Of a stretch of 64,000 nucleotides of DNA, positions 1 to 8,742 are shown piece after piece. The position numbers and the translations under genes are program-made. The notes under the pieces were generated by a model. That model had not been told where the DNA came from, searched no databases, and saw only the letters and a program-made list of their open reading frames with translations. Position 1 is the stretch's first letter, and each line of letters opens with the position of its first letter. Source of the DNA: UBA4744 sp963717135 (GTDB taxonomy: Bacteria; Actinomycetota; Acidimicrobiia; Spongiisociales; UBA4744); NCBI GenBank assembly GCA_963717135.1, contig CAVQVN010000002.1, forward strand, positions 248,001 through 312,000, in the 5' to 3' direction.

Positions 1-769
1 CGGCTTGGGACGCGATCAGCGAAGCAGCGCCGATCTCGGTGTCGATCTGGACCGTCTCAGGAGATTCGAGATCGTAAAGCGCTTGGGCCGTGCCCTCCGG
101 GACAATCACTGCGTTCAATAGCTCCGGTTGGCGGTCCACCTCCGTCAGGATCCCGACGGCCACGAAGCTCACTTCACCAACAAAGATGACAGGTTGCTGA
201 TCGACCCTGACAATATTCAGCTTCTGAGCGGCTCCCCTTCCCAATACGGCGACACGATCGGCCCGCCGTGAATGCCCGAGGTCGAACCAGCGGCCGGTTG
301 AGAGAGTGCCTCTGACTGCTTCGTAGAGTCCCGGCGATGCTGCGATCATCGGTATTTGGAATTCGGTCTGACCGAGCGGATCGTTGATAGGCACCGAACG
401 GGTGAGGTCGGCGCCCACGGACACGTTGGCCATGCTGCCCGCTGCGATCACTCCATTGAGCCTGTTGAGGCGGTCTTCGGCGTCCCATGGTATGGCCACC
501 CTGGGGGCTTCGCTTCCGAAGAATCCTCGATCCGACGACACCACGACCGAGGTGGCGGCAAGCTCGTTGAAGGTCCCGACGATCTGGTTTCCCGCCGTCT
601 TGGCAATACCAAGCGTGGCCACCAGGGCACCGATGCCCAGCACCGTGCCCAGCACGGTAAGGAAGGTACGGCCCGGTCTGGCGAACAGGCCGGCCGTTGC
701 CTCTGACGCCAGGTCACGGGCCGAAAGTCGGGCGGGCCGCAGCGGATCATCCAACTCGGCCGTCCTCAC
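1..769 (-). CDS. MacB-type ABC transporter permease, 3' end missing (cut by window edge)
   Basis: Inner-membrane permease of a MacB/FtsX-like export system, likely paired with the ATPase encoded just upstream. The translated N-terminal region reads as a MacB_PCD protein: a membrane segment rich in L, G and V (about residues 24-50, around TVLGTVLGIGALVATLG) followed by a large extracytoplasmic domain. The frame is open to the window edge, so the C-terminal membrane segments are not seen. Two starts are possible: GTG at 769, or TTG at 754, which overlaps the ATPase stop (TTGGATGA) and has GAGG eight bases upstream. I list the longer one. The overlap implies translational coupling. The substrate is unknown. 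Confidence 0.85.
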   Translation of the reverse strand, partial: MRTAELDDPLRPARLSARDLASEATAGLFARPGRTFLTVLGTVLGIGALVATLGIAKTAGNQIVGTFNELAATSVVVSSDRGFFGSEAPRVAIPWDAEDRLNRLNGVIAAGSMANVSVGADLTRSVPINDPLGQTEFQIPMIAASPGLYEAVRGTLSTGRWFDLGHSRRADRVAVLGRGAAQKLNIVRVDQQPVIFVGEVSFVAVGILTEVDRQPELLNAVIVPEGTAQALYDLESPETVQIDTEIGAASLIASQA

Positions 770-1451
770 TCAGGTTCCCGTCTCGCATCGAGACAGAACG
801 TCGGGCGTGGGCACTGACCTGTTCGTCATGGGTCACCACGATGAGGGTGAGCCCATCGTCGCGGAGTTCCTCGAATAACCCGAGGATCGCTTCGGAGGTG
901 GCACTGTCGAGATTGCCGGTTGGCTCATCGCACAGCAGTAGGGCGGGGTGGGTGACGGTGGCTCTGGCGATAGCTACACGTTGCCGTTCCCCACCCGATA
1001 GCTTGCCGGGCCGGAAATCCATCCGGTGGCTCAGCCCGACTCGCGTCAGGGAGTCGCGCGCCAGCTGCTCTCGCCTGGCCCGGGGCCAGCGGTTGTAGAG
1101 CATCGCCACCATCACGTTTTCCAGCACCGTTCGATTCGGGAGGAGGTGAAATTCTTGAAAGACGAATCCGATCCTTTGCCCCCGCAATGCGGTCCTGTCC
1201 CCCTCGCTCAGATCTGAGACATCTCGACCTTCAAAACGGTATTGGCCTCCTGACGGGCGGTCGAGAAGCCCGAGAATGTTCAACAGGCTCGACTTGCCGC
1301 TCCCAGACGGTCCGACCACAGAGAGATAGTCACCGTCGCGGACGCACAGATGGACGTCGCGCAGGGCTTTCACCTCCACTTCCCCCGACTGGTAGGTCAG
1401 GTCGATGCCGGTCAACTCAATGACGGGTGTTCCGTTACGAGCCGGTTGCAT
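747..1451 (-). CDS. MacB/LolD-type ABC transporter ATP-binding protein
   Basis: Cytoplasmic ATPase of an ABC exporter, 234 aa, the usual size for the MacB/LolD family. Visible motifs are Walker A GPSGSGKSS, Q-loop FQEFHLLP, signature LSGGERQRVAIARA, Walker B LLLCDEPTGNLD and H-loop VVTHD. It overlaps the adaptor gene upstream by 17 nt and the permease gene downstream, giving the classic adaptor-ATPase-permease order of a tripartite-like exporter. The family is certain; the substrate (peptide, lipid or drug) cannot be told. Confidence 0.95.
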   Translation of the reverse strand: MQPARNGTPVIELTGIDLTYQSGEVEVKALRDVHLCVRDGDYLSVVGPSGSGKSSLLNILGLLDRPSGGQYRFEGRDVSDLSEGDRTALRGQRIGFVFQEFHLLPNRTVLENVMVAMLYNRWPRARREQLARDSLTRVGLSHRMDFRPGKLSGGERQRVAIARATVTHPALLLCDEPTGNLDSATSEAILGLFEELRDDGLTLIVVTHDEQVSAHARRSVSMRDGNLSEDGRVG

Positions 1452-3150
1452 AGCCGACCACGACCAGGTCGTCCTCCTCGAGCGTGCCCTCTACCACCGT
1501 GACCTCGACCAGGCCACCTGCCGCGAGCCCCGGCTCAACGGACACAAACCGAGTGGTGCCGTCGCCCTGATCGACCTCGACGCGGGTGGCTCCGTCTGCC
1601 GTGGCCGACAGGGCGGCGGCCGGTACGGCCAGGACCTCACCCACCGTTGATTTCACCGGGATCACGACCTTCACGTTCCTGCCGATGAGATCCTCGGGCA
1701 CGTCGGCAACCGAGATTTGCAGATAGTGCCGATTGGGTCCAACGTTGTTGGTGTTGGCCCGCTCGGCGATCACGGTGACGGTTCCGGGAATGGGGGCATC
1801 GAGACTGGAATCCTCGACAGAAACCGGTTCGCCTTCTTCGATGAGCGGCGCGTCCCGTTCCGATACCGAGCCTCGGATGGCCAGTTCTGAGCCGGTTACG
1901 GTCATGAAGCTCCCGGACAGGATCCCGCCCCTGGATACGGTCATGCGATCGATCCGAACCGGAAGACGTTTTAGAAAGAGAAGCTCACCGGACGGGATCC
2001 AGGTCCCTAACTCCGCTTCCAGAGTTGCCAAGGCTTGCTGGGCGTCGGCCAGTTCCTCGTTGGCGTTCCGGATCTGCCGGTCGAAGCCCGAGAGGTCGAT
2101 CGCCGCGGTCATTTCGTTCAGAGATTCCTGGGCTGTCAGCACTTGCTCTTCGCCGTTTCTGACCGCCTCCCCGGCTTGCAAGGCACCCACTTGCTGATCA
2201 ATCCGGGCTTGCGTCAAGGCCTCGTCGGTCTGACGGAGAAGCTCGATCGCCTGTTCGTACTCGGCGAGCAGTTGCTGGAGCTCGAATGAGGTAGGCGGCA
2301 GACCGGTATCGGGGTGTACGCCTGTTTGGGCGGTTTGCCATCGTTGTTCCGCCACCTGATGTTCCCGGACGGCCTGCTGTCGTGCCAACTCGGCACTCCG
2401 CACGGCCGATTCGGCGGCCGTCACCTGCCGATCCTCGTCGATCTTGGCCAGGATGAGCTGTTGGTTGGCCGACCTCAACGCCGACTCTGCGCTGAGAATC
2501 TCCAGGGCGGTGGGGCCCTCGGCGAACTCACTACGGGCGTCGCGAGTCTCCTGAAGGGTCTCGCCGGCTGCTCGGACCCGGCTCTTGGCCGAGTCGAGTG
2601 CCGCCTGCTCTTGGTCCGATATCCCGTTCGAGCGGTAACCGGCGGCTGTGTACCAGGCGTCGATGGCCGCTCCCGTCTCACCATCCCATACTTCATCCGG
2701 GTCTCCCGTGAAGAAACCCAACCGGGCCAGCGCTTCCTCGAGTTGCAGAACATCCACACCTTCGGCTCCGGGACGAAGATCGCGGTAAACGGGGATGTCA
2801 CCCTGCAACGCCATGACCGGCCGGCCGGCAACCTCGAGTAGCGCCGAACCTTCCACAACTTCGTCACCGACCTCGGGGGCCGCCGTCACCACCAGCGTGG
2901 TCGGGTTGCCCCCCAGGGCACCGGAAAGGGAGAGCGACGCCGGCTCGTCAAACCCGATGTCAGCCCTGGTGATCACGTCGGCGGACAGCTCGGTTCTGAT
3001 CACCGCCACGGTGATCAGCGACGGCTCAGGAGGCTCGGTCTGCGCGGCGATCTCGGCCGGGCTCTTTATCCCCCGGCCGATCAGCCAGCCGGTTCCGGCC
3101 GTTGCAGTCAAGCCGATCAAGACGGCCGCAAGAATTAGGCCCCGTTTCAT
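1435..3150 (-). CDS. Efflux adaptor (HlyD/RND-MFP-like) with peptidoglycan-binding domain
   Basis: Membrane-anchored adaptor protein, 571 aa, probably the periplasm-side partner of the MacB-like ABC pair downstream. Residues 1-26 form a signal anchor (MKRGLILAAVLIGL...). A peptidoglycan-binding-like module lies near residues 125-175 (GAEGVDVLQLEEALARLGFF). A long coiled-coil rich in A, E and Q spans about 185-385, and beta-barrel/lipoyl-like segments follow (GELLFLKRLPVRI; VLAVPAAALSATADG). An adaptor with an internal PG-binding domain is a common Gram-positive design, where the adaptor meets the cell wall instead of an outer-membrane channel. Confidence 0.88.
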   Translation of the reverse strand: MKRGLILAAVLIGLTATAGTGWLIGRGIKSPAEIAAQTEPPEPSLITVAVIRTELSADVITRADIGFDEPASLSLSGALGGNPTTLVVTAAPEVGDEVVEGSALLEVAGRPVMALQGDIPVYRDLRPGAEGVDVLQLEEALARLGFFTGDPDEVWDGETGAAIDAWYTAAGYRSNGISDQEQAALDSAKSRVRAAGETLQETRDARSEFAEGPTALEILSAESALRSANQQLILAKIDEDRQVTAAESAVRSAELARQQAVREHQVAEQRWQTAQTGVHPDTGLPPTSFELQQLLAEYEQAIELLRQTDEALTQARIDQQVGALQAGEAVRNGEEQVLTAQESLNEMTAAIDLSGFDRQIRNANEELADAQQALATLEAELGTWIPSGELLFLKRLPVRIDRMTVSRGGILSGSFMTVTGSELAIRGSVSERDAPLIEEGEPVSVEDSSLDAPIPGTVTVIAERANTNNVGPNRHYLQISVADVPEDLIGRNVKVVIPVKSTVGEVLAVPAAALSATADGATRVEVDQGDGTTRFVSVEPGLAAGGLVEVTVVEGTLEEDDLVVVGYATGS

Positions 3151-3152
3151 GG

Positions 3153-4256
3153 TCAGCTGCTGTCGCGCAGAGCTTCGAGTTCAGCGCGATGTTCGGCAAT
3201 GAAGTCGGCCTCGTACTCGCTCGAGATCTCCCTATACATCTCATCCATGTCCTTGGAGCATCCCGCCGCGGCTACCGCCAAATCGATTTCCTCCTGTTGG
3301 AGCGCCGCCAGGGCTTCCTGATCGATGTCTTGCATAGAGTCTTGTTGGGCTTGTTGGAAGAAAGCGTCAACCTCCTCTGGAGTCCTCTCCTCGAAGAAGG
3401 CATTGATCTCGTCCTCGGTCCACCCCTCGAACGGGTCAGTGAAACCTCCGTTCGGGCCGACGATCTCGTCGAGCCGCTTCTGAAAATCGTCGAAGACGGT
3501 CATGTACATGTCGTCCATGGACTCGTAGTCGTATCCGCGATCGGCCATGCACACCGACCACTCCTCGTTGGCCGCAACGACACGCGGATCAGATTGCATC
3601 TTCTCGTACATCGCCTCGAGCTCGGGCTGGAACTCCTCCCAGAGATTCTGGCCACCCTCTGCGCCGTAAACCTCCTCTGCCGCCGCACCCCAGCAACCAC
3701 CCCCGAAGCCTTCCGACACGTAGAACGTCTCGCCCGACTCTTCATCGATCTGCGGAGTGCCGAAGTCGGGGGGACCGTGGAGAGCCTCGTAGTAGGCGTC
3801 CCGTTCGGACTCGGACATGGCGTCGACGATCTCTTGATTCGGATCTACCCAATCGGGCTCCTCGCCCCCAAAGAACGCATCCTCGTTGCCGTACCAGGTG
3901 GTAATACCGAACCCCCGCTCGCGGGCATATTCCGCCTGATCAAAGGCGACCTCGAAATCGGGCGCGGGCATCGTCGCCGGGATATATTCGAAACCTTGTT
4001 CCGCCATGCAGGAGCGGATCAGTTCTTGAATCCTCGCCTCTTGTTCCTGATACCGGGCTTGGGCGGCGGCCGGGTCGTCCCCACTGTCCCATCCGAAGAA
4101 ACCGGCCAGGGTCTCGGGCTCATCCGACGTCGTCGTCTGATCATCCGAACCCGGTACATCGGACGTTGGGTCCGGGTCGCCGCCTACGGTTTCGCCACCG
4201 CAACCGACCAGCATCAACATCAGGGCAACTGCAACTGCCATCCATCGACTTCGCAT
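3153..4256 (-). CDS. Acidic lipoprotein of unknown function
   Basis: Predicted secreted lipoprotein, 367 aa. The signal peptide ends in the lipobox LVGC at about residue 19, followed by a Gly/Asp/Ser/Thr-rich linker. The mature protein is very acidic and rich in aromatic residues, with repeated motifs of the type CMAxxGFxY/CMADRGYDY that suggest paired disulfides. No enzyme signature is seen. It lies 2 nt upstream of the adaptor gene, so it is probably co-transcribed with the exporter. The start ATG has a GGGGG run nine bases upstream. Confidence 0.8.
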   Translation of the reverse strand: MRSRWMAVAVALMLMLVGCGGETVGGDPDPTSDVPGSDDQTTTSDEPETLAGFFGWDSGDDPAAAQARYQEQEARIQELIRSCMAEQGFEYIPATMPAPDFEVAFDQAEYARERGFGITTWYGNEDAFFGGEEPDWVDPNQEIVDAMSESERDAYYEALHGPPDFGTPQIDEESGETFYVSEGFGGGCWGAAAEEVYGAEGGQNLWEEFQPELEAMYEKMQSDPRVVAANEEWSVCMADRGYDYESMDDMYMTVFDDFQKRLDEIVGPNGGFTDPFEGWTEDEINAFFEERTPEEVDAFFQQAQQDSMQDIDQEALAALQQEEIDLAVAAAGCSKDMDEMYREISSEYEADFIAEHRAELEALRDSS

Positions 4257-4323
4257 GTTCTATACCCCCAGTCGGCTCTTCGAATCGATACCAAAGCCTC
4301 CTCCGCTGGCTGGACTCTCCCGG

Positions 4324-5730
4324 TCAGTCATCCCACGTCACCGTGGTGGCAGCATCAAGTTCTACGCCACCGTCATCCAACCCATCACCGTCACGATCCC
4401 AGAAGGCGAGAACCATGTCCAGGACGGGAGGGTCGTCACCGGCGGTCGGGTCACCCGGCCCCGCATAGTTGATCGAAGCGGTCCCGTCGGCTGCGGTGAA
4501 AACCGCCTGGGTCAGTATCCGGGCACCACCCCGCTCGACAGAGAAATGAATCCTCTCACCCCATACGGGGGACCCGTCGGCGGTAAGGGAAGCGGTGACG
4601 GTGACCGCATCACCGAACCCGGCACTTTGTGGCGTTGTCACTTGGAACGAGCTGGCGACCGCGGACCACGCAATGGAGGCGGTCGAGAAGTCATCGACGA
4701 CGTCTGCGTCGAAAACCTGCCCTAGGGGTCCTATCCAGGCGTAGACGTGGTCCTTCTCGGCGATTAGTTCGTGGGTGAGAAGCACCGTGACCTTGCCTTC
4801 TGAATCGCTCTTCGGGTCTGCCCAATCGATTTCGCAGTCGACCGACGACCCGGCGTCACCACCATCCACGGAGGCATCCGTATCGACGGCGCAAGTGCCG
4901 TCCGATTTGAGGGAGGACGCCACAAACACGTCTACGAGCTGGCCCGCCAGCGGCTTTCCCTCGGACCCGGTGATTCTGATGGTGGCGACGACCAGGCCGT
5001 TAACCGGTGCTGAGTTAGCCGAAAGAGTCAGCTTTACTCCGTAGGGATCAGCCCCGGCTGCCTGTAGAGCGTTCGCCAGGAAGATCGCCATCTGCCAGCG
5101 GGGCATCGTCTGGTGAGGCGAGAATGTGGTCGGAGAGGTGCCCGAGGCCACTCCGAGTCGGGCGATCTGATTGATGGCCGTGGTCGCTTCCGCCGAGAGG
5201 TTGCTCAAGTCGGTGAAGCCGTAGTCGTGACCGGCCGGCATCTCGATCCCAGCGCGCTCGAGAAGGCGGGAAACGAAGATCGCCATCTGCCAACGCGGCA
5301 TTCTTTGGTGAGGCGAGAATGTGGTGCGGCTGGTTCCGGATGCCAGACCAATCTCGGTGATTTGGTTGATGGCGATCTGGGCGGCCGGTTCGATACCTGG
5401 AACGTCGATGAATCCTTGCGGCGTAGGCGAGGGGAGGGACAACCCCAGCGCTTGGGCGGTGCGAGCCAGGAAGATCGCCATTTGCCATCGCGGAACGGCG
5501 ACGTGTGGAGAATACGTAAGGAAACCCGTACCGGTGGTGATGTTGTAATGCGCAACGCAGTCGATCGCCGAGGTTGACTCTTCGGACAGACCGTCCAGAT
5601 CGACGAACCCGGCCGAGGCGAGATCCGACGGACAGGCCTTCGTAGCCGCGTAGCCGGATCCAGGCGCGAGGATGCCCGCCCCCAGGGCTATGACCGGGAC
5701 TAAAATCAAACGACCCCATTTGCTCTTCAT
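4324..5730 (-). CDS. S-layer homology (SLH) repeat protein with Ig-like C-terminal domain
   Basis: Predicted secreted surface protein, 468 aa from the chosen ATG, which follows GAGGG at 7 nt; a GTG at 5751 is the alternative. A signal peptide covers residues 1-28. Three SLH-like repeats follow, each holding a conserved PRWQMAIF core preceded by FSPH or YSPH. The C-terminal half carries beta-rich segments with the pattern of bacterial Ig-like (invasin/Big) domains (GDAVTVTASLTADGSPV) and an acidic DRDGDGLDDGG loop likely to bind calcium. SLH repeats normally anchor a protein non-covalently to secondary cell-wall polymers. Confidence 0.85.
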   Translation of the reverse strand: MKSKWGRLILVPVIALGAGILAPGSGYAATKACPSDLASAGFVDLDGLSEESTSAIDCVAHYNITTGTGFLTYSPHVAVPRWQMAIFLARTAQALGLSLPSPTPQGFIDVPGIEPAAQIAINQITEIGLASGTSRTTFSPHQRMPRWQMAIFVSRLLERAGIEMPAGHDYGFTDLSNLSAEATTAINQIARLGVASGTSPTTFSPHQTMPRWQMAIFLANALQAAGADPYGVKLTLSANSAPVNGLVVATIRITGSEGKPLAGQLVDVFVASSLKSDGTCAVDTDASVDGGDAGSSVDCEIDWADPKSDSEGKVTVLLTHELIAEKDHVYAWIGPLGQVFDADVVDDFSTASIAWSAVASSFQVTTPQSAGFGDAVTVTASLTADGSPVWGERIHFSVERGGARILTQAVFTAADGTASINYAGPGDPTAGDDPPVLDMVLAFWDRDGDGLDDGGVELDAATTVTWDD

Positions 5731-5930
5731 GGGCTTGCCCTCGCTAGGCACCCAGGGCCAACACAGATGATGCTATTCGCTCGGCGATACCGGTGCCCAT
5801 CCAGCCGACGCCGCGATCGACAAAGCGCTGCCAAAGAAAATGCCGGACGGCACGATTCGTTCCCAGAACCGCCAGCCTGGGAACCGCGAGATCGTTGCGG
5901 ATCGCGGATGCCGCGCAAGATGCAGGTCCG

Positions 5931-6005
5931 TCGGGCTGGGGAGATTTGAACTCCCGACCTCTTGACCCCCAGTCAAGCGCGCTAACCAAGCTGCGCCACA
6001 GCCCG
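5931..6005 (-). tRNA. tRNA-Pro (anticodon GGG)
   Basis: Reading the minus strand, a full cloverleaf can be folded. The acceptor stem is CGGGCTG/CAGCCCG, with the C1-G72 pair typical of bacterial tRNA-Pro. The D arm is GCGC-AGCTTGGTTA-GCGC. The anticodon stem CTTGA/TCAAG encloses the loop CTGGGGG with anticodon GGG. The T stem GGGAG/CTCCC encloses TTCAAAT, and the discriminator base is A. No CCA is encoded. Confidence 0.97.
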
Positions 6006-6053
6006 TGGCTGATGATGTTAATCGAGCAATCGGCTAGTGGACCGCCGCGGAAT

Positions 6054-6200
6054 TCACCCTCCCCACGGGCAGGATCCCCAACCCAGCCAAGAGATCACGC
6101 ACAGGCCGCCCTCAACCATGCGGACGGCCAGGTATACGCCCACAGCCACCACCATGAGCCAATAGAACAGCGGCCTCTGCTGCGGTTCGGGCTCGGTCAA
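6054..6200 (-). CDS. Small membrane protein downstream of der
   Basis: A 48-aa reading frame starting with TTG (GGAG is 10 nt upstream) and ending TGA. The predicted protein starts MTEPEPQQRP and then has one hydrophobic helix (LFYWLMVVAVGVYLAVRMV), followed by GGLCVISWLGWGSCPWGG. It begins about 75 nt after der and points the same way, so it may be the last gene of that transcript. No family is recognised. The support is the membrane-like composition and the position. Confidence 0.45.
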   Translation of the reverse strand: MTEPEPQQRPLFYWLMVVAVGVYLAVRMVEGGLCVISWLGWGSCPWGG

Positions 6201-6275
6201 ACCGAAGCAACTCCACGGCGGCGATCGGAAGCTCGGCCCTGCCCCTCGGCGAGGTGGTCGAGATTTCGACGCGCG

Positions 6276-7598
6276 TCAACCACGGCCCGCTCTTCTCTCT
6301 TTTGCGCGAGTCAATAGGTGAATCGGCGTGCCCGTGAAATCCAGTTCCGCCCGCATTCGGTTCTCCAGAAACCGGAGATAGTCGTCTCCCAGTTCCCCGC
6401 CCGAGACGAAGACAATGATGGTGGGCGGATTGGTACCCGCCTGGACGGCATACATGATCTTCGGTCGCCGGCCTTTTCGTACGGGAGGCGGATGCGACGC
6501 CTGCCAGCTGCGGATCAGCCGATTCAGCTGGCCCGTGGGGACCCGACGGGCCCGGTTTTCGAGCACAACCTCCAAAGCGCCCGGCAGCCGGTGCAACCGG
6601 GCACCGGTCAGAGCCGAGATGCGAAGCACCGGTGCCCAGCTCACGAACCCCAGCCGGTCTCCCACTCCGAAGGTGGTCTCTTCCCGTTGTTCCAGATCGG
6701 GTAGATCCCACTTGTTGAGAAGGATGATCAGACCAGCGCCGGAGGTGGCAGCTTCTTCGGCGATTCGCTGATCCTGCTGGGTCACGCCCTCGGTGGCGTC
6801 TACGAGCAGCAAGGCAACATCCGCTTCGTCGAGCGCCTGCCGGGCGCGGATGAGCGAGTAGAAATCGGCACTGTCTTTGACTTTGGGGGCTCGCCGGATT
6901 CCGGCTGTGTCCACAACTCGAAAGACCTCATCACCGATGGCTACCTCCACATCGATCGGGTCTCTGGTGGTCCCGGGGGTCGGTGAGACGAGCACCCGTT
7001 CCTCACCGATCAATCTGTTCAACAGCGTCGACTTTCCGACATTGGGGCGACCAATTATGGCCAAAGTCCTGAGTTCATCCTCCCGGACATCCTCTGCCTC
7101 CGGCAGGGCGGCGACCAGACGATCGAGCAGATCCCCCACACCCCGACCGTGGACGGCACTGACCGGAACCGGCTCGCCGAGGCTGGTCTTCCAGAGCGCC
7201 GAGATGTCCATCTCCTGAGCCGCGTCGTCGACCTTGTTGGCGACCAGGATGACACAGGCAGTGGTGTCGTGCAGCATGGTCGCGACCGCAGCATCGTCTT
7301 CGGACATCCCCACGGTCGCATCGACCACGAACAACACGACGTCGGCTCCCTCCAGCGCCGCCTCCGCCTGGGCCGTGATGCCGGCGGTCAACTCCTCACC
7401 GGGCGCCAACTCCCACCCCCCGGTGTCGATCAGGATGAAGTCGCGGCCCGCCCAGTCTGCTCGGAACTCGCGGCGGTCCCGGGTCACCCCCGGTCGTTCC
7501 TGCACCACGGCGGCCCGGCGACCCAGCACGCGGTTGACCAATGTCGACTTGCCGACGTTGGGGCGACCCAATACTGCGACCACGGGCAGCCGGCTCAT
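6276..7598 (-). CDS. der: Ribosome-assembly GTPase Der (EngA)
   Basis: Double-GTPase needed for 50S ribosome maturation, 440 aa from the ATG at 7598. Two G domains are visible: the first with GRPNVGKSTLVNR, DTGGW and NKVD, the second with GRPNVGKSTLLNR, DTAGI and NKWD. A C-terminal KH-like domain follows (about residues 350-430, ending near IHLLTRAKERR). The upstream in-frame extension is ignored because family members begin right before the first P-loop. No strong Shine-Dalgarno is seen. It is divergent from ispH. Confidence 0.96.
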   Translation of the reverse strand: MSRLPVVAVLGRPNVGKSTLVNRVLGRRAAVVQERPGVTRDRREFRADWAGRDFILIDTGGWELAPGEELTAGITAQAEAALEGADVVLFVVDATVGMSEDDAAVATMLHDTTACVILVANKVDDAAQEMDISALWKTSLGEPVPVSAVHGRGVGDLLDRLVAALPEAEDVREDELRTLAIIGRPNVGKSTLLNRLIGEERVLVSPTPGTTRDPIDVEVAIGDEVFRVVDTAGIRRAPKVKDSADFYSLIRARQALDEADVALLLVDATEGVTQQDQRIAEEAATSGAGLIILLNKWDLPDLEQREETTFGVGDRLGFVSWAPVLRISALTGARLHRLPGALEVVLENRARRVPTGQLNRLIRSWQASHPPPVRKGRRPKIMYAVQAGTNPPTIIVFVSGGELGDDYLRFLENRMRAELDFTGTPIHLLTRAKERRAGRG

Positions 7599-7683
7599 GA
7601 GCGGAGGAACATGACCGAGTTGTGCACGCCAACAGCCTAAGTACTGCGCCAGACAAGCACGAAGAAGAAGCACCGATTTCTCC

Positions 7684-7689
7684 TACCAT
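7684..7689 (+). promoter_or_regulatory. Putative -10 element for leaderless ispH
   Basis: TACCAT matches the actinobacterial TAnnnT -10 consensus and lies exactly 6 nt before the ispH ATG (positions -12 to -7 if the A of ATG is +1). No Shine-Dalgarno sequence is present. This is inferred from spacing only; no -35 box is clear. Confidence 0.5.
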
Positions 7690-7695
7690 GGTGAT

Positions 7696-8742
7696 ATGCC
7701 CGAAAAAGTGCTGCTGGCCGAACCGCGTGGATTCTGCGCCGGTGTCGAGATGGCCATCAAGGCCTTGACGTGGATGGTGCGTGTCTTCGAGCCGCCGGTG
7801 TACTGCTACCACCAGATCGTTCACAACCAGTGGGTAGTAAAGGCCTTCGAGCAGGTAGGAGTCATCTTCGTTGACGACATCGACGAGGTGCCGAGGGGTG
7901 CGCCGGTGATGCTCTCTGCTCACGGATCCGCCCCCGACGTTGTAGCGGCTGCCGGTAACCGAGCCGGGGTGGTCATCGACGCGGTATGCCCGCTGGTGAC
8001 CAAGGTGCACCACGAAGTCAAGCGCATGGCAGATGAAAGGTTCGACATCATTTATGTCGGCCACGAGGGTCACGACGAAGCCATCGGCACGGTGGCGGAA
8101 GCCCCAGATTCGATCGCTCTGGTTCAACCAGAGACCGGTTTGGCCGGATTCGATCCGGCCGACCCGGCCAAAGTTGCGCTGCTTGCCCAGACCACCCTGG
8201 GCATCCATGAGTGGCAAACGGTGCTCGACGAGGCAGCCGCCCGCTACCCGGACCTCTGGACGGCCCGCAAGAGCGATCTCTGCTACGCGACCACCAACCG
8301 CCAGGAAGCCGTGCAACGGTTGTCCGGGCGTGCAGACCTCATCCTGGTGGTCGGCTCGGAGAATTCCTCAAATACGCAGGCGCTCGTCCGGGTCGCCCAG
8401 GAAGCCGGGACCCCGGCCTATCGGATCGACAACGCTGCCGGCATCCAGGACGACTGGCTCACCGAGGCCCGCATCGTGGGGTTGACCGCCGGTGCATCCG
8501 CCCCCGACCACCTGGTGCAAGAGGTCATCGACCGTATCGATCCATCCGACGGGTTCGAACTCTTCGGGTTGACCGATGAGGAGGAATATTTCCCTCTCCC
8601 CCGACAGCTCCGCAGTTTCCTCAGCGCCCTGCAAGCAGCCGTCGAGGGAGGTTTCACGGCCCGCCGCCCCGGACGTCCCGGTCTGCTGGAGAATGATCGG
8701 GACTGGACCGCCACCGAGGCTCTCCAGCTGATACGCCCTTAG
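7696..8742 (+). CDS. ispH: 4-hydroxy-3-methylbut-2-enyl diphosphate reductase IspH (LytB)
   Basis: Last enzyme of the MEP isoprenoid pathway. It reduces HMBPP to IPP and DMAPP using a [4Fe-4S] cluster. Length is 348 aa. The three cluster cysteines are C14 (RGFCAGVEMAI), C98 (AVCPLVTKVH) and C196 (SDLCYATTNRQ). The substrate-binding motifs HG (SAHGSAP) and SENSSNTQ are also present. It is transcribed divergently from der and probably leaderless. Its stop codon overlaps the stop of aroA-cmk in a shared TTAG. Confidence 0.97.
   Translation: MPEKVLLAEPRGFCAGVEMAIKALTWMVRVFEPPVYCYHQIVHNQWVVKAFEQVGVIFVDDIDEVPRGAPVMLSAHGSAPDVVAAAGNRAGVVIDAVCPLVTKVHHEVKRMADERFDIIYVGHEGHDEAIGTVAEAPDSIALVQPETGLAGFDPADPAKVALLAQTTLGIHEWQTVLDEAAARYPDLWTARKSDLCYATTNRQEAVQRLSGRADLILVVGSENSSNTQALVRVAQEAGTPAYRIDNAAGIQDDWLTEARIVGLTAGASAPDHLVQEVIDRIDPSDGFELFGLTDEEEYFPLPRQLRSFLSALQAAVEGGFTARRPGRPGLLENDRDWTATEALQLIRP

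Noticed and set aside
3102..4472. 456-aa plus-strand frame
   Set aside because: It is the antisense shadow of the acidic lipoprotein gene; its composition (His/Leu/Arg-rich) has no protein-like pattern.
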